From: Kocuria dechangensis
GTDB lineage: Bacteria > Actinomycetota > Actinomycetes > Actinomycetales > Micrococcaceae
Direction: 5' to 3'
Assembly (NCBI RefSeq): GCF_014636775.1
Contig: NZ_BMEQ01000021.1
Location: 1 to 64,000 of the forward strand
Length of the DNA stretch: 64,000 bases
Position 1 is the stretch's first letter. Each line of letters opens with the position of its first letter. The notes below the pieces were generated by a model that ran no database searches, was not told where the DNA came from, and saw only the letters and a program-made list of their open reading frames with translations. Made by a program: the position numbers and the translations under genes. Positions 1 through 8,086 of this stretch are shown here, piece by piece.

Positions 1-99
1 GATGCCGGCCCGGTGCAGCAGGTGGGACAGCATCAGCCCGGCGGGACCACCTCCGACGATGCCGACCGGGGTGGTGAGAACGGTGCGCTCTGCGCTCAT
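1..99 (-). CDS. pobA: 4-hydroxybenzoate 3-monooxygenase-like flavoprotein, 5' end only
   Basis: Only the first 33 codons are inside the window; the gene runs off the left edge. The ATG at 99 has a good AGGAG ribosome site upstream. The N-terminus carries an FAD-binding Rossmann motif GGGPAG followed by LMLSHLLHRAGI, a combination typical of actinobacterial PobA, which converts 4-hydroxybenzoate to protocatechuate. It is divergent from the IclR gene at 287, the usual arrangement for a pob gene and its regulator. With so little sequence it could be another class A flavin monooxygenase. Confidence 0.55.
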   Translation of the reverse strand, partial: MSAERTVLTTPVGIVGGGPAGLMLSHLLHRAGI

Positions 100-134
100 G
101 AGTACTCCTGATGGTGGGGACGGGGTCGTGTCCA

Positions 135-146
135 GTGTCGGGACAC
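135..146. promoter_or_regulatory. GTGTC-GG-GACAC inverted repeat in the pobA/IclR divergent region
   Basis: Perfect 5-bp arms around a GG spacer, between the divergent pobA-like and IclR genes. It lies just upstream of the CRP-like site at 150-165. It could be part of a regulator-binding site; nothing more can be read from the sequence. Confidence 0.35.
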
Positions 147-149
147 ATC

Positions 150-165
150 TGTGACCCCTGCCACG
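150..165. promoter_or_regulatory. CRP/GlxR-like site TGTGA-N6-CCACG
   Basis: Matches 8 of 10 defined positions of the CRP/GlxR consensus TGTGA-N6-TCACA. It sits between the divergent pobA-like gene and the first IclR gene. It is the weakest of four such sites, one in each promoter region of the first 8 kb (others at 1112, 6200, 7220). Confidence 0.4.
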
Positions 166-173
166 CATCTACC

Positions 174-188
174 GTTCAATGGGTATAG
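174..188 (+). promoter_or_regulatory. IclR-gene upstream box GTTCAATGGGTATAG
   Basis: A 15-bp sequence ending 98 nt before the start of the first IclR gene. A near-identical box, GTTCAACGGGAATAG (13 of 15 identical), lies at 6240-6254 at almost the same distance before the second IclR gene. Conservation in sequence, spacing and orientation suggests either a shared regulator site or a shared core promoter. Confidence 0.5.
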
Positions 189-286
189 TCGCGGGTGTTC
201 CCTGCTCCCGGTGCGCCGGTGCGACCCCTGTCGCGGGCGGCCGGGCAGCCGAAGCCGAACCGGTCCGACGGGGAAGGAGGAGTGGC

Positions 287-1066
287 GTGGCGAACTCCCG
301 CAGCGGGGACTCCGTGATCAGCCGGGTGATCCGTGTCCTGGAGGCCTTCGACCGCGACCGGCCCACCATGACGCTGTCGCGCCTGGCCGCGCGGGCGGAG
401 CTGCCCCTGTCCACGACGCACCGCCTGGTCGAGGAGCTGATGGGCTACGGCCTGATCCAGCGCACGGACTCCGGTGAGCTGCGGATCGGGCTGCGCATGT
501 GGGAGATCTCCGCCCGCTCCCTGGCGGCCATGGGCGTGCGGGAGGCCGCGCTGCCGTTCATGGACGACGTCCTGGCGGTCGTCCACCAGCACACCACCCT
601 CGCCGTGCTGGACGAGAACGCCGCCCTCTACGTGGAGCGGATGTCGGCCCCGGACTCCGTGCTGGACGCCGCACGGATCACCGACCGCATGCCGCTCAAC
701 GCGTGCTCCTCCGGCCTGGTGCTGCTGGCCCACTCCTCCCCGGAGTTCCAGGACTCCTTCCTGTCGGGACGCCTCACCAAGGTCACGGACGAGACCCCCA
801 CCGATCCGGGACTGATCCGCCGGCACCTGGCCGAGATCAGGCAGCGAGGGTTCGTCGCCCTGCCGGGCATCGGCGTCTCGGAGTGGCTGGGCGTCGCCGT
901 CCCCGTCTTCGGGGCCGAGCGCACGGTCGTCGCGGCGCTCAACGCCATCGTGCCCAGGGACCAGGCCGAGGTGAGGCTGATCGTGCCCGCCCTGCTCACG
1001 GCGGCCCACGGGATCTCCCGGACCCTCGCCCCCAGGCCGCGGCGCCTGCCCGTCGAACCCGGCTGA
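287..1066 (+). CDS. IclR family transcriptional regulator (1)
   Basis: A 259-residue regulator with an N-terminal winged helix-turn-helix (about residues 10-75, including TLSRLAARAELPLSTTHRLV) and a C-terminal IclR effector-binding domain. I chose GTG 287 because a GGAAGGAGG ribosome site lies 6-7 nt upstream and because the resulting VANSRSGDS start matches the paralogue at 6359 (VANSPSGES). It is divergent from the pobA-like gene and upstream of the P450 operon, so either could be its target. IclR proteins usually bind an aromatic or short organic-acid effector; the effector here cannot be read. Confidence 0.9.
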   Translation: MANSRSGDSVISRVIRVLEAFDRDRPTMTLSRLAARAELPLSTTHRLVEELMGYGLIQRTDSGELRIGLRMWEISARSLAAMGVREAALPFMDDVLAVVHQHTTLAVLDENAALYVERMSAPDSVLDAARITDRMPLNACSSGLVLLAHSSPEFQDSFLSGRLTKVTDETPTDPGLIRRHLAEIRQRGFVALPGIGVSEWLGVAVPVFGAERTVVAALNAIVPRDQAEVRLIVPALLTAAHGISRTLAPRPRRLPVEPG

Positions 1067-1078
1067 CCGCGCCCAGAT

Positions 1079-1095
1079 CTTTCATTGAATGAAAG
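1079..1095. promoter_or_regulatory. Perfect palindrome CTTTCATTGAATGAAAG upstream of the P450 operon
   Basis: Two 8-bp arms around a single G, in otherwise GC-rich DNA just after the IclR stop and about 200 nt before the P450 start. It lies 16 nt before the CRP-like site at 1112. Size and symmetry fit a dimeric repressor or activator site, possibly for one of the IclR proteins, but no partner is proven. Confidence 0.55.
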
Positions 1096-1111
1096 CCTCG
1101 CCCCTTCCCGT

Positions 1112-1127
1112 CGTGACGACGATCACA
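1112..1127. promoter_or_regulatory. CRP/GlxR-like site CGTGA-N6-TCACA before the P450 operon
   Basis: Matches 9 of 10 defined positions of TGTGA-N6-TCACA. It is 164 nt upstream of the P450 start codon. Related sites occur in the other three intergenic promoter regions of the island. Confidence 0.5.
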
Positions 1128-1291
1128 GTAGGGAGCGAGGCACGGATCGGCACGGCCGAGCGGGGGCACGCTCCTCCGTCTCCGTCCGTTGTCCAGGTCG
1201 TGCACGGTCCCTGCCTCTTCTGTTCCCGGGCTCTCCCACTCTCCCGCGGCCCGCCGACGGGTGAGAGCCCCCAGACGACGAGAGGACCACG

Positions 1292-2557
1292 ATGTCCGCA
1301 GCAACGACGCTCGAGACGCCACTCCCGCGCAGCGAGGAGGGCTCACTTCCCTACTCCCACGAGCTGGAGTGGCCCGAGGGGCTGGAGCCCTTCAAGGTCG
1401 TCGACGACGGCTCCCAGGAGGACCCCTACGCGCACTACACCTGGATGCGCGCGAACGCCCCGGTCCTGCGGTGCTGGTCGCCGGTCTCCGACGTCTACTT
1501 CATCTCCCGCTACGAGGACGTCCGCAAGGCCTTCCGCGCCCCGAAGATCTTCTCCTCGGAGGTGGTCTCGCCGCCGCCGATGACGTTCCTGACCCTGTTC
1601 GACGCACCGAACCACACCCGCCTGCGCAAGATCGTGGCCACCGCGTTCACCCCCAAGGCGATCAGACTGTTCGAGGAGCGGGTGCGGGAGACCGCCGACA
1701 AGCTCCTCGACGACCTCATCGCCCAGGGCGGGGGCGAGGTCGTGGAGGGCTATGCCATCCAGCTGAGCATGACGACGATCTCCGCCCTCCTGGACGTCCC
1801 GGCCGAGGACTACGAGAAGATGAAGTTCTGGTCCGACGAGACCTTCTCCTACTTCGGCCGCCTGGCGCGCAACGCCCCGGGCACGGGCACCGACGAGGAC
1901 AGCGCGCGCGAGTTCTGGGCCTACCTCAAGGACACCATGGAGCGTCTCTACGCCGAGCAGAGCCCGTCCATGGGCGGGCACATCGCCCGGATGTGGAAGG
2001 ACGAAGGCCTGCTCACCGAGCAGGAGGCGAAGGAGCTGTGCTCGTTCGTCTTCATCGCCGGGCACGACACGACCTCGATCCTGCTGGCCAACTCCTTCCG
2101 CATCTTCGCGGAGCAGCCAGAGCTGCTCCAGCGCCTCCGTGAGCACCCGGAGGACGCGGGGAAGTTCGCCGACGAGGTCGCCCGCCACCGCGGCGCCGTC
2201 CACCGCGCCAGCCGGATCACCACCGAGGAGGTCGAGGTGGCGGGGTCCACGCTGCCGAAGGGCAGCATCGTGCGCCTGCTCAACGCCTCCGCCAGCCGGG
2301 ACCTCTTCGAGGACGGCGACACCTTCGACATCGACCACGACAACAGCAGGTCGCTGGGCTTCGGCCACGGCGTGCACAGCTGCCTGGGCCAGCCTCTGGC
2401 CCGGCTGGAGACCACGGTCACCGCCGAGGTCCTCGCCCGGCGCCTGGCCTCGATCACCCTGGACCCGGCGCACGAGATCGAGTACGTCCGCGGCAACAAC
2501 CTCACCAACGCCGGTCCCCACCGCCTGCACGTCGTCCTGGAGGAGCGCCATGACTGA
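1292..2557 (+). CDS. Cytochrome P450
   Basis: A 421-residue soluble bacterial P450, a haem monooxygenase fed by the ferredoxin reductase and ferredoxin encoded next. Visible signatures are the I-helix AGHDTT (about 256-261), the ExxR of helix K as EVAR (295-298) and the haem-binding loop FGHGVHSCLG with Cys364 as thiolate ligand. Length is normal for a class I P450. The stop overlaps the reductase start by 8 nt, so translation is probably coupled. The surrounding flavoprotein, SDR and transporter suggest hydroxylation of a carbon source rather than a biosynthetic step. Substrate and CYP family cannot be assigned by reading. Confidence 0.93.
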   Translation: MSAATTLETPLPRSEEGSLPYSHELEWPEGLEPFKVVDDGSQEDPYAHYTWMRANAPVLRCWSPVSDVYFISRYEDVRKAFRAPKIFSSEVVSPPPMTFLTLFDAPNHTRLRKIVATAFTPKAIRLFEERVRETADKLLDDLIAQGGGEVVEGYAIQLSMTTISALLDVPAEDYEKMKFWSDETFSYFGRLARNAPGTGTDEDSAREFWAYLKDTMERLYAEQSPSMGGHIARMWKDEGLLTEQEAKELCSFVFIAGHDTTSILLANSFRIFAEQPELLQRLREHPEDAGKFADEVARHRGAVHRASRITTEEVEVAGSTLPKGSIVRLLNASASRDLFEDGDTFDIDHDNSRSLGFGHGVHSCLGQPLARLETTVTAEVLARRLASITLDPAHEIEYVRGNNLTNAGPHRLHVVLEERHD

Positions 2558-3827
2558 GCACACCACGCACCCCGTCGTCGTCGTCGGCTCCGGGCACGCC
2601 GGCGTCGCCGTCGCCGCAGGCCTGCGGACCCGCGGCTGGGCCGGACGGGTCGTCCTCGTCGACGCCCAGCACGACGTGCCCTACGAGCGGCCGCCCCTGT
2701 CCAAGGACCTCCTGGCGTCCGGTGCCGGGGACCGGGCCGCGCCGCTGCGCAAGGAGGACTGGTACGAGGCCAAGGGCATCGAGCGCGTGACCGGGCAGGC
2801 CGTCGACTCGATCGACCGGGACGCCCGCGCCGTCATCCTCTCGGACGGCAGCCGGCTCCCGTACCACCGGCTGGTGCTGGCCACCGGCTCACGGGCCCGC
2901 GAGCTGCCCGTGCCGGGGGCGGACCTCGACGGCGTGCTCGCGCTGCGCACCCACCAGGACGGGCTGGCCATCAAGCAGTCCCTGGTCCCGGGCGCGAGGG
3001 TGGTGGTCATCGGCGCCGGCTTCATCGGGATGGAGGTGGCCGCCGCGGCGGTCAAGAACGGCTGCGCCGTCACGGTGCTGGAGTTCCAGGACCGGGTCAT
3101 GAAACGGGTGACCTCCCCGCCGGTGTCCGCGTTCTTCGAACGCCTCCACCGCTCCCAGGGCTTGCGCCTGGAGTTCGGGGCCGCAGTGACCGAGCTGCAG
3201 GGCGACGGCCGCGTGGAGCGGGTCCTCACCTCGGACGGACGGACCTTCGAGGCCGACGTCGTCGTGGCCGGCATCGGGGTGCTGCCCAACCAGGAGCTGG
3301 CCGAGGCCGCCGGGCTCGCCTGCCAGGACGGCATCCTGGTGAACGAGCAGTGCCGCACGACCGACCCGTGCATCTACGCCGCCGGGGACGTCACACGGTT
3401 CACCAGCCCGTTCAGCGGCGCGAGTCAGCGCCTGGAGTCCATCCAGAACGCCACCGCCCAGGCCGAGGCCGTGGTCGACGACGTCCTCGACCACGAGGTC
3501 AAGCCGTCGGAGGTGCCGTGGTTCTGGACCGTCCAGCACGGCGTGCGCCTCCAGACCGCCGGTGTCATGCACCCGGACGACGAGGTCGTCGTGCGCGGTG
3601 ACCCCGAGAGGGGGAAGTTCTCCGTGGTCTACCTGCGCGAGGGCCGGCTGGCCGCCGTCGACACCATCGGCGGGCTGGCGGACTTCCGTCCGGCCAAGAA
3701 GCTGATCTCCACCGGCCTGCTGCTGGATCCTGCCCGGGTCGCGGACCCGGGCGTGAAGCTCGAGGACGCCGTGATCGGCACGGGTCCTCGGCCGGGCGCC
3801 TACGAGACCGCCGCAGCACTGGTCTAG
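2550..3827 (+). CDS. NAD(P)H:ferredoxin reductase, FAD-dependent
   Basis: A 425-residue pyridine-nucleotide-disulfide-type reductase of the putidaredoxin/rhodocoxin reductase family. It passes electrons from NAD(P)H through FAD to the [2Fe-2S] ferredoxin at 3859. It has an FAD Rossmann motif GSGHAG (about 13-18), a second nucleotide motif VVIGAGFIGMEVA near residue 150, and the C-terminal FAD motif IYAAGDVTRF. The ATG at 2550 lies inside the P450 3' end; an upstream extension of the frame overlaps the P450 gene and is not real. Confidence 0.92.
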   Translation: MTEHTTHPVVVVGSGHAGVAVAAGLRTRGWAGRVVLVDAQHDVPYERPPLSKDLLASGAGDRAAPLRKEDWYEAKGIERVTGQAVDSIDRDARAVILSDGSRLPYHRLVLATGSRARELPVPGADLDGVLALRTHQDGLAIKQSLVPGARVVVIGAGFIGMEVAAAAVKNGCAVTVLEFQDRVMKRVTSPPVSAFFERLHRSQGLRLEFGAAVTELQGDGRVERVLTSDGRTFEADVVVAGIGVLPNQELAEAAGLACQDGILVNEQCRTTDPCIYAAGDVTRFTSPFSGASQRLESIQNATAQAEAVVDDVLDHEVKPSEVPWFWTVQHGVRLQTAGVMHPDDEVVVRGDPERGKFSVVYLREGRLAAVDTIGGLADFRPAKKLISTGLLLDPARVADPGVKLEDAVIGTGPRPGAYETAAALV

Positions 3828-3858
3828 TCCACCAACGTCTTCGAGAAGAGAGTTCCTG

Positions 3859-4185
3859 ATGAGCAACAACACCCTGAACGTGATCGACCGTGACGGCCGG
3901 CAGCACGCCGTCGAGTGGGAGCCGGAGCAGAGCCTGATGGAGGCGCTGCGGGACAACGACCTGCCCGTGCTGGCGTCCTGCGGGGGCACGGCCTCCTGCG
4001 CCACCTGCCACGTCTTCCTCGACGGGGACGTCGTCGAGAGCCTGGGCGAGCGGTCCGAGGACGAGGCCGAGCTGCTCGTCGACGCGGAGGGCTTCCGGGA
4101 GGACTGCTCGCGCCTGTCCTGCCAGGTGGAGTTCGAGGATCGCCTCGACGGCATCACGGTCACCCTCGCCCCCGAAGAGGAGTAA
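3859..4185 (+). CDS. [2Fe-2S] ferredoxin, adrenodoxin/putidaredoxin type
   Basis: A 108-residue ferredoxin. Cluster ligands are Cys41, Cys47 and Cys50 (C-x5-C-x2-C) and Cys88 in SCQVEF, the pattern of P450- and Rieske-associated ferredoxins. It follows the reductase by 31 nt, with an AAGAGAG-type ribosome site, and closes the P450 operon just before a strong terminator. It most likely delivers electrons to the P450 encoded at 1292. Confidence 0.93.
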   Translation: MSNNTLNVIDRDGRQHAVEWEPEQSLMEALRDNDLPVLASCGGTASCATCHVFLDGDVVESLGERSEDEAELLVDAEGFREDCSRLSCQVEFEDRLDGITVTLAPEEE

Positions 4186-4201
4186 CCCCTTCACACCCCG
4201 T

Positions 4202-4244
4202 ATGACAGTGCCCCGTCGCCGAGAAGGCGGCGGGGCACTGTCAT
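4202..4244 (+). terminator. Terminator of the P450 operon
   Basis: Two 19-nt arms (4202-4220 and 4226-4244) pair across a GAGAA loop with a single G-T wobble, 16 nt after the ferredoxin stop. No U-run follows, as is usual at this GC content. Confidence 0.85.
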
Positions 4245-4328
4245 GGGCTTCGTCCTGTGCTCCCCGGTCCTGTCGTTCCGCGATGGGCTCGGCGCACCGC
4301 TGCCGCGGCAGTCGTCCCAGCACAGCAG

Positions 4329-4361
4329 CTGTCCGGGGCGGCCGAAGGCCGCCCCGGACAG
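4329..4361 (-). terminator. Terminator of the flavoprotein gene
   Basis: A perfect 15-bp stem (4329-4343 with 4347-4361) closed by a GAA loop lies 26 nt beyond the minus-strand flavoprotein stop. Confidence 0.8.
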
Positions 4362-4387
4362 GCTCGTGACAGCAGGGAGGCTCCGGG

Positions 4388-6136
4388 TCAGGCGGAGACG
4401 GCGTCCTCCGGGACCGCCTCGGCCGTCTCTGGGGCGTGGCGGTGCGCGCCGAAGGCGGCGATGTCGCGGCCGGCGCGGTAGCCGAAGACGATGGCCGGGC
4501 CGATGTGGGAGCCGTAGCCGGGGTAGCCGCCACCGAAGACGGAGGCGGCCGCTGCCCCGACCGCCAGCAGGCCGGGGATGGGGTTCCCCTGCTCGTCGAG
4601 GACACGGGAGTCGTCGTCCACGTCCAGGCCGGCGAAGGAGCCGAGGTCGCCCATGCGCATCTTGGCGGCGTAGTACGGGGCCTTGTCCAGCGGGGCGAGG
4701 TTGGGGTTGGGCTTGTGGTCCTTGTCGCCGCGGAAGTGGTTGTACTCGGTCGAGCCGCGCCCGAACCTGGTGTCCTCGCCCCGGAGGGCGTCGGCGTTGA
4801 ACTCCTCGAGGGTGGCGCGGAGGTTCTCGGCGGGGACGCCGATCTTCCCGGCGAGGTCCTCGAGGGTCCGTCCCCTGACGAGGTAGTCGATCCAGTAGTT
4901 GTAGGAGCGCGGGACGGGCCAGGGCTTGGCGTAGCCGATGCCGTACTTGTGCATGGTCTTCGCGTCGCCGATCAGCCAGGCGAAGGTGTCCTTCTCCCCG
5001 CGGTTGTGCTCGAGCATCTGGCGGCCGAAGTCGTGGTAGGACAGGGCCTCGTTGCCGAAGCGCCTCCCGTGCCGGTCCACGGCGATCAGCCCGGGCAGGC
5101 CGATGGCGCGCAGGTGCGGGAAGAGCCGCTGCCGGCCGTTGCGCAGGAACTTGAAGACCGTGATCGGGGCCCAGGAGCCGGGGCTGTGCGGGGAGTCGTC
5201 GATGTGCCCGCCGAGGCCCTTGGCCAGCTCCCACGCGGAGCCGTCGTGGCCGATGGTGGGGGTGACGTGGTTGGTGCCGTCGGGGTCGTGCGGGAAGTGC
5301 TTCTTCCGCAGCTCGGTGTGCCCGGTGAACCCGCCGGAGGCGAGGATGACCCCGGCCTTCGCGCGCACCGTCACGGGGTGCCTGCCCCCGAGGACCGCCC
5401 CGTCGACGGCACCCTCGGCGTCGCGGGTCAGGGCCTCGACCGGGGCCTCGGTCCACAGCCGCACCCCGAGGTCCTTGGCGGAGGCCACCATCAGGGTCAT
5501 CAGGGCGTTGCCGTTGGTGCGCAGCACCCCGCGGCGGTAGAGGAGCGTGTCGATCCAGGTGCGCGCGACCTTGCCCGTGAGGTAGGCGAAGGACTTCAGC
5601 GACTGGTTGGCGTGCGTGACGTGGTACATGTCCGGCCCGACCTGCGGCATGTAGCCGTAGACGGTGTAGGAGGACATGTAGGGCTGCATTCGCAGCCGGT
5701 CCCCGCCGAGGATCCGCGCGTCGGTGTCCTTGGGGATGATCGCCCGGCCCGACAGCCTCGCCCCGGGCAGGTCCATCTGGTAGTCCGGGGCGGCCGGCGG
5801 GTAGGTGAACTCCACCGCGGTGTCGTTCTCCAGGAAGGAGAGGGCCTCGGGCACGGTGTCGAGAAAGGTCTTCACCCGGGTGGGCTTGTAGGTCTCCGGG
5901 GCGATCGCCCTCAGGTAGGTCTCCACTTCCTGGCGGGTGTCGCCCTCCGCCACCCCCTGCTTGTTGCCGGGCACCCACGCCCAGCCGGCGGAGATCGCCG
6001 CCGTCCCTCCGAGGTGCTCGGCCTTCTCCGCGACGACGACGCTCAGACCCTGACTGGCTGCCTTCAGCGCCGCGGTCATGCCCGCGGCACCGGATCCCAC
6101 GACGAGGACGTCGCACTCCACCGGTTCGGTGCTCAT
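4388..6136 (-). CDS. FAD-dependent oxidoreductase, KstD / fumarate reductase flavoprotein family
   Basis: A 582-residue flavoprotein with an N-terminal dinucleotide fold VVGSGAAGMTAAL, then GGTAAISAGWAW. The C-terminal GGYPGYGSHIGPAIVFGY segment resembles the flavin-contacting motif of 3-ketosteroid delta-1-dehydrogenases. Family members introduce or remove a double bond next to a carbonyl. An AAGGAG ribosome site precedes ATG 6136. It is divergent from the second IclR gene and shares its promoter region, with a CRP-like site at 6200. A role in dehydrogenating a product of the neighbouring P450 is inference; there is no other steroid gene here. Confidence 0.82.
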   Translation of the reverse strand: MSTEPVECDVLVVGSGAAGMTAALKAASQGLSVVVAEKAEHLGGTAAISAGWAWVPGNKQGVAEGDTRQEVETYLRAIAPETYKPTRVKTFLDTVPEALSFLENDTAVEFTYPPAAPDYQMDLPGARLSGRAIIPKDTDARILGGDRLRMQPYMSSYTVYGYMPQVGPDMYHVTHANQSLKSFAYLTGKVARTWIDTLLYRRGVLRTNGNALMTLMVASAKDLGVRLWTEAPVEALTRDAEGAVDGAVLGGRHPVTVRAKAGVILASGGFTGHTELRKKHFPHDPDGTNHVTPTIGHDGSAWELAKGLGGHIDDSPHSPGSWAPITVFKFLRNGRQRLFPHLRAIGLPGLIAVDRHGRRFGNEALSYHDFGRQMLEHNRGEKDTFAWLIGDAKTMHKYGIGYAKPWPVPRSYNYWIDYLVRGRTLEDLAGKIGVPAENLRATLEEFNADALRGEDTRFGRGSTEYNHFRGDKDHKPNPNLAPLDKAPYYAAKMRMGDLGSFAGLDVDDDSRVLDEQGNPIPGLLAVGAAAASVFGGGYPGYGSHIGPAIVFGYRAGRDIAAFGAHRHAPETAEAVPEDAVSA

Positions 6137-6199
6137 GTGTGCTCCTTTCGGGCGAAGCGGTAGCGCTCCGCGGTGACTGGATTACTGGATTCCTCCGAC

Positions 6200-6215
6200 A
6201 GTGAATCGGGTCACA
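6200..6215. promoter_or_regulatory. CRP/GlxR-like site AGTGA-N6-TCACA between flavoprotein and IclR-2
   Basis: Matches 9 of 10 defined positions of TGTGA-N6-TCACA and lies in the divergent promoter region, 64 nt from the flavoprotein start. Confidence 0.5.
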
Positions 6216-6239
6216 CCGGACAGCGATAGGAGATTTGCT

Positions 6240-6254
6240 GTTCAACGGGAATAG
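6240..6254 (+). promoter_or_regulatory. IclR-gene upstream box GTTCAACGGGAATAG
   Basis: Second copy of the 15-bp box at 174-188, here ending 104 nt before the IclR-2 start. Two substitutions separate the copies. Confidence 0.5.
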
Positions 6255-6358
6255 GATCGGCCGGGGACCATGCCCGAGCGGCACAGGGGCCCTGCGGTCG
6301 GGCGGCCTCGTCCGATCCGCCCCGGCACCGCGGGGCGACCGACGGACAGGAGACGATG

Positions 6359-7135
6359 GTGGCCAACTCACCCAGCGGGGAGTCGATCCTCGAGCGTGTC
6401 ATCCGCATCCTGGAGGCCTTCGACGACAGCGCGCCGTTCCTGACCGTCTCCGAGCTCTCCCGCCGTGCGGAGCTGCCCACGACCACGGCCTACCGGCTGG
6501 TGGACGAGATGGTCGCCGCGGGCCTGCTCGAGCGCTACGGCCGCGAGGTGGGGGTCGGCATGCGGCTGTGGGAGCTCACCGAGCGCAGCTCCCGGGCGCT
6601 GACGATGCGGGAGGCGGCCCGCCCGTTCATGGACGACATCCGCTCCCTGCTGCAGCACCACGCGGTGCTGGGCGTGCTGGACGGGCACGAGGTCCTCTAC
6701 GTCGAGCGGCTGCCCACCAAGTCCTCGACGGTGAACATCACGAAGATCGCCGCCCGTCTGCCCGCGCACGCCTGCTCGGCCGGCATGGCCCTGCTCGCCC
6801 ACTCCGCGCCGGAGGTCCAGGAGCGCTTCCTCGCCTCCCGGCTCACGCCCTACACCCCCAACACCGTGACCGACCCCGCGGAGCTGCGCCGGCTGCTCGC
6901 CCAGGTCCGCAAGCAGGGCTACGCCTCGATGGTCGGGGTGATCGTCGAGCAGTCCTCCGGTGTCGCCGTCCCCGTCATGGGCCCGGACGGGGACGTGCTC
7001 GCCGCCCTGGGGATCGTGGTGCCCATCGGGCAGGAGAACGTCCAGGGCTGCGTGCCGCTGCTCCGGGGCGCCGCCCTGGGCCTGGAGCGCGCGCTGCGCG
7101 ACATCTGGCCGCGACGCGAGGGCCTCCCGGCCTGA
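6359..7135 (+). CDS. IclR family transcriptional regulator (2)
   Basis: A 258-residue regulator: N-terminal winged helix (TVSELSRRAELPTTTAYRLV) and C-terminal IclR effector domain. It is a clear paralogue of the protein at 287. GTG 6359 is preferred over ATG 6356 because AGGAG (6348-6352) is 6 nt from the GTG but only 3 nt from the ATG, and because both paralogues then start VANS. It is divergent from the KstD-like gene and upstream of the SDR-Dabb-transporter operon, its most likely targets together with its own promoter. Confidence 0.9.
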   Translation: MANSPSGESILERVIRILEAFDDSAPFLTVSELSRRAELPTTTAYRLVDEMVAAGLLERYGREVGVGMRLWELTERSSRALTMREAARPFMDDIRSLLQHHAVLGVLDGHEVLYVERLPTKSSTVNITKIAARLPAHACSAGMALLAHSAPEVQERFLASRLTPYTPNTVTDPAELRRLLAQVRKQGYASMVGVIVEQSSGVAVPVMGPDGDVLAALGIVVPIGQENVQGCVPLLRGAALGLERALRDIWPRREGLPA

Positions 7136-7219
7136 ACCGGGGCGACGCCGACGTCCTCTTCCAGGAACTTTTCCCGATCATCGGGTTTTGCACTTCGGGC
7201 CGCGCTGCTCGACTGCCAC

Positions 7220-7235
7220 TGTGATGCGAACCACA
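7220..7235. promoter_or_regulatory. CRP/GlxR-like site TGTGA-N6-CCACA before the SDR operon
   Basis: Matches 9 of 10 defined positions of TGTGA-N6-TCACA and lies 24 nt before the SDR start, close enough to overlap the promoter or transcript start. Confidence 0.5.
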
Positions 7236-7259
7236 CCGTCGTCCATCACAGGAGTTCCC

Positions 7260-8021
7260 ATGAGTGCAACCACAGGCCGTGTCCAGGGCAAGGTCGTCGT
7301 CGTCACCGGTGCCCGCGGCGATCTGGGCAGCGCGTGCGTGCGCCTGCTGGCGCAGGAGGGCGCCCAGGTCGCGAGCCTGGACCGTCCGGGCGTCCCCGGT
7401 GTCGTCGAGCACCGGTCCGTCGTCGAGTACGACGCCGACATCACCGACGCCGAGGACGTCGCGGCGACCGTCGCCCGGGTGGCCGAGGAGCTCGGCGCCC
7501 CGGACGTGCTGGTCAACGCCGCCGGCATCATCGGCCGCCCGGCCCCCTCCCACGAGTCCACCGCGGACGAGTTCGACGCCATCTTCGACGTCAACGTCAA
7601 GGGCACCTGGCTGATGACCAAGCACGTGGTGCCGCACATGATCGAGAAGCAGGCCGGCAGCATCATCAACTTCTCCTCGATCCACGGCATCACCGGCGGG
7701 CGCAACGTCCCGCTCTACCACGCCACCAAGGGCGCCGTCCGGCTGCTCACCAAGTCCGACGCCGCCGCCTACGGCGAGCACGGGGTCCGGGTGAACTCCA
7801 TCCACCCCGGGTCCATGGACACCCGGATGAGCCGGCGCTCCGCCGAGAACTCGCCCGTGGGGCCCGAGGCCTACTACGAGCAGCTCGTGGGCGGGAACCC
7901 GCTGCCCCGCCAGGGCAAGCCGGTCGAGATCGCCTACGGCGTGCTCTACCTCGCCTCGGACGAGTCGGGCTTCTCCACCGGCTCGGAGCTGGTCATCGAC
8001 GGCGGCTACACCGCCCAGTGA
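7260..8021 (+). CDS. Short-chain dehydrogenase/reductase (SDR)
   Basis: A 253-residue classical SDR: glycine-rich nucleotide motif TGARGDLG (16-23), NAAG (86-89), a catalytic Ser in NFSSIHG and the YxxxK pair Tyr153/Lys157. It ends with the usual SELVIDGGYTAQ. Such enzymes interconvert alcohols and ketones with NAD(P)(H). ATG 7260 has AGGAG upstream. It is the first gene of an operon with the Dabb protein and transporter. Oxidation of an alcohol made by the P450 is a reasonable but unproven role. Confidence 0.9.
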   Translation: MSATTGRVQGKVVVVTGARGDLGSACVRLLAQEGAQVASLDRPGVPGVVEHRSVVEYDADITDAEDVAATVARVAEELGAPDVLVNAAGIIGRPAPSHESTADEFDAIFDVNVKGTWLMTKHVVPHMIEKQAGSIINFSSIHGITGGRNVPLYHATKGAVRLLTKSDAAAYGEHGVRVNSIHPGSMDTRMSRRSAENSPVGPEAYYEQLVGGNPLPRQGKPVEIAYGVLYLASDESGFSTGSELVIDGGYTAQ

Positions 8022-8086
8022 CCGGCCCCGCCCCGCTCCGACCCGCACCGCTGTCCCGCACCGACCACTCCCGCCAGGAGGCACCC

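Noticed and set aside
4436-6163. 575-codon open frame on the plus strand
   Set aside because: It lies wholly antisense to the KstD-like flavoprotein, has biased composition from the opposite strand's third-codon GC, and has no recognisable domain.
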